Below are positions 35,401 through 45,386 of a DNA stretch of 52,806 nt, one piece after another. The position numbers and the translations under genes were made by a program. Position 1 is the first letter of the stretch. Each line of letters opens with the position of its first letter. The notes below the pieces were generated by a model. The model had not been told where the DNA came from. It saw only the letters and a program-made list of their open reading frames with translations, and searched no databases. The stretch comes from Chalciporus piperatus. Its lineage: Eukaryota; Basidiomycota; Agaricomycetes; Boletales; Boletaceae. The stretch covers positions 1-52,806 of the forward strand of contig JBBPTG010000169.1 in the NCBI GenBank assembly GCA_038093975.1, read 5' to 3'.

Positions 35401-35761
35401 GTTGTGGAATTTCTTGTGGTTGGGATATCGACAAACTTGGCCCTGGCGTAGCTGATGGGGATGACGAGCGCGATGGTAAGCGTTTGGTGGGTTCAGCCCT
35501 AGGCGTTAAGCCAGCAAGGGCCATCGTTGGTCCGCGGTGACGCATATATGCGGCTAAATGCGCCACAGGTGCAAAGCTCGTATCGCCGTCCATGGTATTA
35601 TACAGTGCATTGAAGCCAGTAGCATCAGCGAGGAGGAAGTCGGCGGAGGAATTGTCATTTGGGATTTCGAATGATACACTTAGACTCTGCTCAGAGAGAT
35701 CGGGTAAGTGGTCAAGAGTTATGTCTGTGATCATATCTGGATCCATTTTTCGGGAGACCAT
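32411..35761 (-). CDS. TPX2-domain protein with N-terminal tandem repeats, 5 exons, about 988 aa
   Basis: Putative microtubule/spindle factor. Exons: 34295-35761, 33941-34239, 33388-33778, 32956-33330, 32411-32845. The last exon codes for a TPX2 C-terminal domain: KPVAFTFRVDARLEARK, PDFKALHESHQASLAFRKEN, VPFLFRTEQRAKEREKFDES, a charged coiled coil, then RRKAIPKANEIPEWY. In vertebrates and plants this domain binds microtubules and works with Aurora kinase and importin in spindle assembly. The N-terminal exon starts MVSRKMDPDMITDITLDHLP and then holds about five Ser/Arg-rich repeats. Start is uncertain: ATGs at 35872, 35761 and 35743 are in frame; 35761 and 35743 both have A at -3 and G at +4. 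The stretch before 35761 is largely Arg-rich from a trinucleotide repeat (near 35790-35805) and reads like leader sequence. Confidence 0.85.
34541..35362 (-). repeat. Five tandem ~53-58-residue protein-coding repeats in the TPX2-domain gene
   Basis: Each unit begins KTPSRSRSKRR-like, continues LVSEEHLDQIPEVQTLDQE-like and ends with an acidic DMDVAAHD-like block. Units start near bases 35362 (degenerate), 35188, 35023, 34864 and 34699, a period of 159-174 bases. The mix of SP/RS-type basic sequence and acidic spacer suggests repeated phosphorylation or binding sites. Confidence 0.85.
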
Positions 35762-38700
35762 CGTTGCAGACTCGGTCACTTGCAGTCGTCGTCGTCGTCG
35801 TCGTTGCAGAGCTCGCGTTTGGTCGCGGTTCGAGTTGCTGGCAACCGTGGGAATAATCGCGAACGCGTCCATCTCACGTGATCTGTGGCAAGTGGCTGTG
35901 TCGTTGTCGTTGTCGTCCACGACTTCGTCCTAGTGAACGGTGAACGACTGTCTTCATCCGACTCTTGGGTCTGCCTTGGGGAGACTACGACTTCGTCGAC
36001 ACCGTTACCTACAGCGAGGACACCCAAGGTTTCGGCACAGTGAGTGGGTGAGGTATTTCCAGAGATTTCCTCATTTACAAGGTATTTTCTTCCAAATACG
36101 CTCCTCAAAGTCCCCATTCGCATTCGTGGTTACAGTATCGCACTCACGTCACTTGTCATCCACGTTGGTGTCGTTCACGAACGAATCTGATAAATGACGG
36201 TATGTCATTTTCAGGTCACAACCCAGCATCTCGCCATGTGCACTTATGTGATTCATTGTGAGTGTTCCGCGGTGCAAACTGCCCGCAACTGGTTGGCATG
36301 TTCTTACCATCCTCTCGCCTTGCAATTGTACCTCAAGTTGATGACTAACCCCCACATCAGAGGGAAGAACATGCTCTCTTTGGTACGATTAACACGTTGA
36401 GGGTGGAATCAGTGGATCTTGTCATGTAAGCTCAACGTTCGCTCTATATGTACTTACCAAACAAGCTCATCTACAGGTTCTGATAGAGGGCCTCGTGTCC
36501 GCCAACTTAATCTAGTTTTTCAGCAGTAAGGGATCGTTGAGGTAATCCTGACGTTTGATGTCGCTATAACAGTTTTCCCGCTCTAAGTTCTATTCATGTT
36601 CGACCTCCTTATACTCTTTCACTATACCCCCACTGGGCATCAGGAAGAACCGTTCTGTCTCACAGCATTTCCTCATTGATTGTGACTCCGGTCACATGTT
36701 TTGGTCGCCGCGAAACCCGACACTCAGCGACAGGTCACACCGATCATCTTTCTGTGACCAATTTTTCCAGACCTCCATCCTTCGAATACTTCCCACAGCT
36801 CCAAGACACCGCCATCATAGTATCCACCCCGTGTCATTTCCCCGACTGCTCTTACAGTATCCGTTCTCGAGCATATCATGTATCAGCAATGCCAAAATTA
36901 ACTGGCTTACGTCGAATCAGGAGTTATTCCCCACTTTTCCCCGCTTCCCCACACCACGTCCTGCTGTCGTCAAAATTCTGAATACCCACACCGCCGACTG
37001 GGCGATACACGTTCCTGCCCTATATCTTCTCTCGATCGATCTGCGTCTTCATCCTCCCACCATGAACTCATCAGTTCCATAATCATGCGCTATTTCCGCT
37101 GCGAGCTTCGCCACGCCTTGCAATCCAGAGGGGCCCTTTCCTACGGGAACTGCCGTAATCATGATCACCAATAGTGATGAACATGCGATGCACGCACAAT
37201 CACCCCACTTGTCTCTGACTGGCTCGCGCTAATGCCCCATTCACATTCATCTATCAGGTACAACGTCGAGCCTTTCACCGCATCACTGGATAGCAAAATG
37301 GTATGCTTGATAGCCAATGATCACCCTTGGCTTATTCTTACCAGCTTTTCCTTCCTTCCATACATTCACAACCCCCTTTCCCCCTTTGAGCGTTCCTTAC
37401 CAGCGTTCTCCCTAACAGAACGCCGTCCCGTCCCTCGCTACGGATTTGGCCTTATTTGTACTGTCCGTTTGGATACCCATAAGACCGTCCCCTACATCAT
37501 TCTTCCTGAGAAACGAACGCGACCGGGAGGGTAGCTTTGTCATCCTCAATTGAATTCGAAGCTCTCAGACGCGGCTTCCGGAGCATGTTGCTAATGTCGA
37601 TGAAGCGAGGGATCTTACCGAGTCGAAGATGGAAACTGAATGCCGAATACTCGAAGTGCCCTGAGCTTGGATGCGTGTACGGCCTGGAGCTCAGAGGCTT
37701 GAGAAGCGTTCTCAAGCCTTACTCTGTTTGGACCCGCGCATATGCCCCTCCTCGGTTGGAAATGATCGAAGTTCAGGAAGGGTTCGTCGGCCGTAACTCG
37801 AGGTTTTGAACACGCTACCTCCCCTCTCCCTCGAAATTAACGACACGCGTGATTCCATGCCGGTGGACAGCCCCTTTCTTTATTATCATATGATTCCGAA
37901 GGATGCGATATGGACTTCGGGTGCGCCGTGCGACCGGTTGGCTCGGTGGCGATCGGTGCGATGGTTTATTATAATTCTTGGCGTTCGAGCTGCACGGACG
38001 TCGGACGACCCCTGCATGCTTCACCTTCACCTTCTCTTGCAGCTATCTGTCCATTTCTTACCACTCAGATCCCGGGAGATCCGTCGTGACGCCACCAACC
38101 TCACGCGGCGCGAACTCCCCAAATCTAGCAGTTCGTGTGTCTATCTTAATCTCACCAAAACTGACGTTGTCTCGCCCGAGCGGGGTATATTACAATTGTA
38201 TGTTATAGCTTGGAAAGGAGGGTGACGATAGACTGCTACATACCAAGGATGGTAAATTGTATGAACTGTGGAGACCTTGAAGCTTGATCAGAACTTGGTC
38301 GAAAGTTTGAGCTCGGCCGAACATCATGTGGCCCCGAATCATGTCCGTCTTCGCCCGAGAACTCGTCTCGACAATGAAACATCATGATGAAGACAAATAA
38401 TTACATCACGTATCGGCGTATACTAGTCCAGACCCAACGGAAAAATCATACACGCCATCTCTGCGTCACAAAATACCCAAACGATCGCATCACTTCCATC
38501 AAGCTGCGCGGGAGAGTGGACTTTGTCAGGCCAGAACTTGTCAAGTTGTAACCGTATCATATGATATTACGGGGAATAACTAAACGGAGGGCATACGTGG
38601 GAGGAGGATGGCATGATATCATGATGCCAACGCAGTGCAACCTCGATGAAAAGAAGAGAGTATAATCCGATTTCATCTGATCGATGCATTGATTTTCATT

Positions 38701-39125
38701 TCGTTTCGTTTCGCATCTCGCCGTCTCTGCACGGTGTCTTGTGCCGTGAGTCAACTTTGTCCCTTCGACCCAACGCCACACCCAATCCATGAACCCCAAA
38801 CGGCACCCGCACGTAGCGTCAGACAATCCCCAAGGCGAAATCAGATCCGAAAAGCTTTTCCTTGGCACAAGCGGCATGTAGCATGTGGAGATGTCAACAC
38901 GAAGGGGCACCAGTGAGAGAATTCGCCTCGCGGGTCAACACAAAACGAGTAAATATTTGAGAGAAACGTTCGGAAATAACCCCACACCGAAAGCCTAGAA
39001 CGATGTAAAGCATCCATCCCCTCTGCCGACAAGCTCCTTCCAAATCCTTAGGATCGTCGAACGCCCCAAAAGACCTAGATGTGTCATCACGGGGGAAAAT
39101 TGTCGAAGAAGAAGACTGGGTGGGA
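35762..39125. other. Gap of 3.4 kb, no gene recognised
   Basis: Holds the promoter side of the TPX2-like gene and the 3' side of the NIF3-like gene. Plus-strand frames at 37232-37534 (TERRPVPRYGFGLICTV) and 37537-37809 look weakly coding and are nearly adjacent; they may be exons of an unknown gene. Nothing else stands out. Confidence 0.35.
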
Positions 39126-40719
39126 TCACATGCGCTCCAAGGGGTGTGCGTCGGCCGTACTGACACATATCTCAACGTTCCTTAACATCTCTTTTTCCTG
39201 TCCTGTCAGGGTGACTGATGGAGAGGGCCATGGACCATGTGTTGAGGATGCCGATGATCCTGGGACGTCCTGAGAAGAAGGGCAGGGTTCATTTCCAAAT
39301 TCGGCGAGCGTAGAACTCAGTTTGGATGCTAGAATGGGGAGGTAGCCCCGTTCGGAATTCGTGTGTCCACCTGTCAGAGGAACCGGTAATGACACGGGAA
39401 CGAAATCGTAACCGGAACCACGGGCAGTGCGTCACCAGGACATCGTCAGCGCCAAGACGAGCGAAGGTAAGGGAAGAACAGACACTTACAGAGGACGACG
39501 TATCTCCCTGCAGCAACGGCAGTCAATACTTCATGCTACGTGGTGTAGTCAGCAAACATTGTGCATTGATCCTAGTCGATGACCGTGGCAAGTGGAGACG
39601 CGGTTTTCGCCGAACTCATCGAGAAGACCCATGATGGAGAAAACGAGAGAAGGACGTACATGGGCCATTTCTCCAGTAAAATAGACGTCAGCGTCGACGC
39701 CGTTTAGCACCGAGCCGCCCGATCCCGCACAGATTGCGACCGTGCGCACCTCGCGCCGCAAATCCGGTCTTCCAACGTCGACTTCAGCATGTATCCGGCA
39801 AGAGTGATGCAAGTTGAAAGATATCGGGACGGAACGGGTGCGTCGAAGATGCACAGAGATCGTCATCCGGATCCAAGTAGCGCGGACCAAAGGAAAGGCA
39901 CGTTTAAAGAATAACCAGACCCATGTCGTTATTGAATTTTCTTTTCCAGGAATAGGATTGCCTGCTCACCGTACGGGAGACGAAGATGCTTCTTGATTCT
40001 CCCGACAATGTCCTCAAATGGAACAGGATCCGGTAGTGTGAGCAGTCTGCCAAGTCCGCCTTCATCGCTTTTGGGTTCTCCGAGAAGTGATACGTTGACC
40101 GGAAGATCAAGTGTACCGACATTCGCGGGAGTACTGGCGCAACGTGCAAGCCAGTCGTTGATACCTCCGTGCACAGAATCTAAAGCAGTGTGCGGAGAGT
40201 AAATCGATACGCCTGCTGCGGCAAGTTTGAGAAGGGATGCCTGCAGAGAGTTGGAGAGTGTGAGAGAAGAGAGGGGCTTGAAGATCGTCGGATGGTATGA
40301 CACAACGAGCGCCGTGGACGGTTCGAGGGCTTCTTCTAGAACCGCGGGGGTCAAGCTGGAACGTGGAATGAGGTCATAACGATGCTAATTGGCGCGCTGA
40401 GGATAGACGTTGTCTTACTCGATGGTCAAGAGAATACGGCTGGCGTTCGGACGCGTAACAGGTGATTCTGAGACGTGGCGTTCATGCCCGTCAAAAATGG
40501 CAGTCACAAGTAAGTCTATCGAGTGCTCCGTACCTAGTAATAATCCCACCTGTTTTAATCAGTGATTATCAGTAAGTATGCAGCGCGCGGCAACATGAAT
40601 ACAATCTACAAGAAAACCAGCAAGTTGAAACCTACATTGTCCCACTTCTCTGCAAGACTGAGAGGTGCGATCTTCTCCATTGCCTTGAGGGCATATTTTG
40701 TTACCAGTTGTGAGGACAT
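39126..40719 (-). CDS. NIF3-family protein (DUF34), 7 exons, 315 aa
   Basis: Member of the widespread NIF3 (NGG1-interacting factor 3) family of dinuclear-metal proteins, whose role is debated (annotated as GTP cyclohydrolase I type 2-like in bacteria). Exons: 40636-40719, 40534-40549, 40419-40467, 39970-40355, 39660-39781, 39490-39535, 39126-39370; together 316 codons. Metal-ligand motifs are in order: VVSYHPTIFKPLSSL, YSPHTALDSVHGG, and near the C-terminus FTGEMAHHE and GHTNSERGYL; between them lies VRTVAICAGSGGSVL. The N-terminus (IAPLSLAEKWDNVGLL) is the usual family start. Exon 2 is only 16 nt. An insertion after LPYVDVGRPDLRRE is short, so this is the compact eukaryotic form. It lies alone on this strand with no operon-like neighbour. 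Confidence 0.92.
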
Positions 40720-42527
40720 CACAGGTTGAAACCGATTCGAACTGGCCCACTGGGTCAAGCGGCGGCGACGGCGTATGTATAGTATCTGAACTCACAGTGT
40801 TGACATTGTTCTTGGTACTAGCCTGAGTAGGTTCATGGATGGACGCTTACATAAGAGCCTACCCATCTTTCTTCCAACTACTTCAAGAATCAAGGACGAT
40901 TTTCCAAAGACCAACTTGCGTGATGGTCACGACAAAACGCCCCCATGACACATATAGCGACCCGCGTTCTGGGTGTCTCTTCCGCACTGGGGTCGAGGCA
41001 AGGACTCCCCCGTATCGCGGGCTTGCCGCGGATGGCTTCGTGGAACATCCGGAACAACTTGAGAGGGCTTTCCACAACAACAATTACTGGTTCAGCTCAG
41101 TCGTTCAAAGTTCTGGAGCGAGAAAGTCGTGATGAAGTTCGAGGTACTTCAAGTTCTCCTTGTGATGTACTTTCCACGTAATGAAACCGTCCATGTTTTC
41201 TTTCAGCTCGGCAGGAGGGATCGCAGTCCTAATACATGAATACCCGAGAGGCGAGGGACATTATATCCTCCTCGCGACGATGCTCCGACCCTCCTCTTCG
41301 GATGGGCTATTTTGATGTGCAATGTCATGCTTTCTTCACAGTTGCCTTCAGGATTCTTCCCTTTGTCCTCTCAACCTGCAAGTTGGATGAGTCTGAAGGA
41401 GACATGGCCCGCGTGACTTGCAATCGAGTCATCGGGTCCAGTGTCCTCAGCTCCAGGACGAGTACAACAAGGTGGATCGGTAAAACTCTCTCTTGCAATC
41501 GCTTGATCCGATACACAATTCGTGATATAGATACTCAACTCTGACTACAACTAGCAAACCTATTCAGCAAACTCAAGACACGGCTTTCTCCCAAATTCAG
41601 GGCCCGGGGTTCCCTTTCTCCATGCTCAGAGGTTCAACTTTGTCATTGCCCTCAGAAACATTGAAGCCCGCCAATTCACATAAACCACTCATCGTATACG
41701 AATCGAGATTACCTTGGATCTTTCGTGCGTGTCAATAGACGAGGCCAAGGAATGATTGGTCGACATTGGGCATCCCGGAGACTAGCTAGTCGTTTCTTAT
41801 GGCTCATATTTCTACTTCAGGGTGAGTCAGGGGGAGTGGGACACAGAGATGACCGACTGTCGCATCAGTTACGGCTTCTTGACCTTACTCTTCGGCGATG
41901 ATGTTTGGGCCCGCGCTGGTCCTGCCTCAGAACCGGCTTTTCAAGACGCATATGTAAACTGTTTGCATTGCGTACGAACCCGTTTTTCGACGATCCTGAT
42001 TATTCCGATCAGCTAGAGTGAGTCGCACCTCAGTCACTGCCGCCTCGATCACTGACGGAAAATGTATAGTCACCAGGAATGGACAGGCCGCAACCAGTCC
42101 TGGACGTACGCTATACAATTGTTCCACGATCAACAAGATCATTCCCATCCATTTCGAATCCAAACAGCAAAGATCAATTCCCTCGGATCTTCATTCTGGA
42201 CGAAATACGAGACGAGCCCAGCAAGGAGGAGGAATTAACGGATCCATGGTTCAAGAGTCATTCGACCTTGCCGTTTATCGCTATCCTAGTGGACACGGGC
42301 GTCGAATTTGCAAAGGGACCCACCAGAGTCGACGAGAGTAAGGATGTGTTTTGAGGGGTTCGTGTTTCCACATCCATGCGATCGGATTCGACTAGAAGAC
42401 GTATCCATTCCTCAAGCAGTTGAAGGACACCTTTCGTTTCCTTGCCCGATGGCACAAGAATAGGCCTTGGTCGGGGAACACACCCAAACGGCGCGTCATA
42501 TGGACTCTCCGACATGAACGTTTGAAC
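40720..42527. other. Gap of 1.8 kb, no gene recognised
   Basis: A plus-strand frame at 42079-42354 (DQFPRIFILDEIRDEPS, LPFIAILVDTGVEF) and a shorter one near 41880 (LTLLFGDDVWARAGP) look weakly coding, perhaps pieces of a decayed gene I cannot name. The rest shows nothing. Confidence 0.35.
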
Positions 42528-42866
42528 GGGCATCGTGCGACCACGAGCGAATGCATGAACTGTACGTGTTACCTTTTTCTCCGTCTGTCTTTATCTTGGG
42601 TGAGTGTACAGTCTATTTGTCACCTTGATCATATCGGTACAAGTACCAGCCATGTTATCTATCTGTTACCGTCAGGTTACCGTTACGAAAATCAATCATT
42701 AGGAGCCTGTATGTTATCGATCTCAACTTTGTGAAACTCTGCGGAGCAGGGAAAACAGTCGCACGTACGCCCCGCCGCCAAGTTGGGGGCACGGGGTTTG
42801 TCAGTTTTGGAGTTCTAGTGAACACGAAACGCTATTGGGTAAGAGTGGAGTTACAACTTATCTCGA
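42528..42866 (+). repeat. Segmental duplication, copy A left part
   Basis: Resembles 50293-50560 followed by 51100-51285: shared stretches include gcatcgtg...gaatgcatga, ctatctgttacc, gggcacggggtttgt and tattgggtaagagtgg. Copy A lacks the ~540 bases that in copy B carry the end of the Gfd2-like gene. It continues on the far side of the insertions, at 49049. Confidence 0.75.
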
Positions 42867-43737
42867 GAAATTTACAAGCTGTGCACCCCGGATAAGGCAA
42901 TCGGGCACGTGAACGTGACACGTGACTTGGGGTTCCGCTGAGTCACGTGCCGACGCGTCGCGTCGTCGCTTACATCACCGGACCCCTTCCAAATGCGGGA
43001 GGCGCGCGCTCGAGGAGGAGGTCGAGTCCGCGAGCGACGCACGGCGACGACCGCGCTCGTCGAGAAAGACGCGAAAAGGGTCGGGACGGGTGGAGAACGA
43101 CTGGGGAAGCATTCTACACTGTGTAAATAGGTAGCTACATCGAAAAAAAGACTAGGAAACTGGGGTACAAAGGTGTAAAGTGGAGATAAGTGCCCGTTTG
43201 GCGGGGATAAGTGCGTAAAGTGAGTTGGCCCGAAAAATTTACAAAATTTACACACGCGTCAGCCAATCAGCGCTCGAATTTACAAAAATTACACGCCCGT
43301 CTGTAAATCGTTTTCCGGCCCGCCTTCGCTCGAGATCGATTTTACAACACACCACTCCTCCAGACCTCGACAGCATCTCCGGCGGGGCGCGCTGACGCGC
43401 GCCGATCGTTCTCGCGGTGACCATGCACCTCGAACAAGCTTCCATAATGTAGGTTCACACTCAGTTACTTAGCAGAATGTACACCATTTTTCTATTGATT
43501 TTTTCTACACAAACGAGACCAGACCACCCTTCTCGCCAAGGGCGCTCTGTGCCCGAGCCCGGATATGGCAAGCGTTTTGCAGGCGAAAGTCGCCCGAACG
43601 AGCGCGGTCGCGTTCGACGACGGGCGACGTCGAAGACTGAATGGAGGTGGAGGGCAAGCGGTGCGACCCCGGGGTTCCCCGAAGGAACCCCATTTACGCA
43701 TTTACATGCTGTGCCCCCCGCACAGCATGTAAATTTC
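42867..43737. mobile_element. MITE-like DNA element (871 bp) with 5-bp target duplication
   Basis: Left end GAAATTTACAAGCTGTGC; right end, read on the other strand, GAAATTTACATGCTGTGC. It is flanked on both sides by CTCGA (42862-42866 and 43738-43742). The right end contains a small hairpin, gctgtgc cccccc gcacagc-like. The interior is GC-rich with several internal aatttaca motifs near 43230-43300 and no transposase. The superfamily cannot be named from these ends alone. Confidence 0.75.
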
Positions 43738-43745
43738 CTCGATTA

Positions 43746-43942
43746 AGTGATGTATAATTTATTTTATGAAGTTTAATGGGCGACGAGTTTTCACGATTCA
43801 GGAGGTAGCCACATCACTCACGTGATGAGCTCACTCTTCTCTGAGAAAGGAGCTTTCAGTGTTACTCATCTCTTTTCATCGTTCTCGTTGATCACAGTAT
43901 TATCGTTCTCGTTGATCACAGTACTGTCGACTTTCTCACTAC
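43746..43942 (+). repeat. Split direct repeat A1
   Basis: Matches A2 (48602-48774) from agtgatgtataatttatt to gtcgactttctc; A1 carries a second copy of tatcgttctcgttgatcaca that A2 lacks. Likely contains the promoter of the element. Confidence 0.92.
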
Positions 43943-43973
43943 ACAGTTTTGACAAACCATCGTATTAACTCAT

Positions 43974-45386
43974 ATGATACTACCTGATGAATCAAGCTCA
44001 ATGCCGCGACTCTCCGGACCTGGAACAGCCGGACCATCTCGAACCAAACCAATTTCATCCTCTCCTAAACACACCGTCGAGTTTACTGATGGTGGAGAAT
44101 TCGACCTACCTCGACCCATATATGAAGAACCATGTCTATCCATCCTCGAGGATTATCGAATGGGAAGGATCGACAGAACCACAACATACACCAAAATCGG
44201 AGTCGCAATCGCGGACGGAGTCATTACAAACCACGAAGAAGAAGAACAAGTATACAACAAATACTTCACTCTTGTCGAACGTATCGAGGATGAGCTACGC
44301 TCAGCGGAATCGCAAACTCGTACAAGTTCGTCAAGGACTCTCGATTCAAAAGGAAAAACTCGCATTCGCGATGAAAATGAGAGCAGAGAGAGATCGAATG
44401 ATAAAGGAAAGGAGAAAGAAGGTTCCGTTAATCAGTCGCATAAGCGAAAGACAACGGGATTGCTGTTCGACGAAGAATCCGACAAATCCTCTCCCACTCC
44501 TAGCTCGTCTCACGACGGAGACTCAGACACCGCTTCTGAACCGTCTGAAGAACCGTCCACAGACTCTGAAGAAACGTCTAGTGAGCCAAAGCATAGACGG
44601 AATAAACGAGTCAAACTCGACTTCTCGTATCTCAAAGCCGTATCCAAGGAACAAGAGTGGCGGAAGACGCCCCCGCTCTTACAACGAGCAAACCGGTTGG
44701 TCGCAAACTGGTCCAGGGATATTAAGAAGGTGGTCCGAAGATATGACCTATCATCCTGCAGGCCCGAGTTCCCGACTACTGAGCTCAAACACATACTTGA
44801 AGGAAAATTCGTCAACTTGGACGCGATCCTCACGTATCATTACACCTCCCAGTCCTGTGACAAACAGACTGAGAAGGTCGGAGAGCTCGAGTTCACATTC
44901 GCGCCCTCCTCGTTTACTCGAACGGTTGTCACAGGACCTGACTGGATCACTGCATGGGGACGAGCCGAACAAGCCTACAACTTCGTGTTTCCCTTTCGTG
45001 CAGCAGAAGTCCGAAGATATGGGGAGTTCATCTCCCAGATGTTCACACAACATCACTCCCAGTTTCACGACAACGTCATCCGTTTCGACCAAGCCGTCCG
45101 CCGACGGGTCGGAAGTAAAAATAATCTGCAATTCACCGACTTCGCAGAGTTCGCGGATCTTCATTCATCCCACTTCCTTCCATCCGGAGCACAGTTCACA
45201 GGAACCTCACCTTCTGCTCAAAAATCACGACCGCGCTCGCGCGTCAATCGTACCCAACGAGACGAACCTTGTAGAAAGTTCAATCAAGGAACTTGCAAAC
45301 GATCCGCCGAGGCCTGTAAGTACACCCATGTGTGTATTAAATGCGGAAAACCACATCGCCAGAGCGAGTGTGCATCTGCCGCCTGA
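43974..45386 (+). CDS. Ngaro ORF1, Gag-like protein with C-terminal zinc fingers, 470 aa
   Basis: First open frame, starting 32 bases after A1. The N-terminal half is charged and Ser-rich with low complexity (SSEEPSTDSEETSSEPKHRR-type region around residues 190-215). The second half contains aromatic conserved blocks such as WITAWGRAEQAYNFVFPFR near residue 320, which recur in gag-like proteins of fungal Ngaro elements. The C-terminus has CRKFNQGTCKRSAEACKYTH, a CCCH zinc finger, followed by CIKCGKPHRQSEC, a CCHC-like knuckle, consistent with binding of the element's RNA. The frame is intact. Confidence 0.85.
   Translation: MILPDESSSMPRLSGPGTAGPSRTKPISSSPKHTVEFTDGGEFDLPRPIYEEPCLSILEDYRMGRIDRTTTYTKIGVAIADGVITNHEEEEQVYNKYFTLVERIEDELRSAESQTRTSSSRTLDSKGKTRIRDENESRERSNDKGKEKEGSVNQSHKRKTTGLLFDEESDKSSPTPSSSHDGDSDTASEPSEEPSTDSEETSSEPKHRRNKRVKLDFSYLKAVSKEQEWRKTPPLLQRANRLVANWSRDIKKVVRRYDLSSCRPEFPTTELKHILEGKFVNLDAILTYHYTSQSCDKQTEKVGELEFTFAPSSFTRTVVTGPDWITAWGRAEQAYNFVFPFRAAEVRRYGEFISQMFTQHHSQFHDNVIRFDQAVRRRVGSKNNLQFTDFAEFADLHSSHFLPSGAQFTGTSPSAQKSRPRSRVNRTQRDEPCRKFNQGTCKRSAEACKYTHVCIKCGKPHRQSECASAA

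Noticed and set aside
35762..35920. Longer N-terminus of the TPX2-domain protein from 35920
   Set aside because: The codon at 35920 is GTG, and the extra sequence is largely trinucleotide-repeat arginine; ATG codons closer to the conserved part are more likely.
43492..43746. Frames of 60-90 codons on both strands inside the MITE
   Set aside because: GC-rich sequence keeps several frames open by chance; none resembles a transposase.
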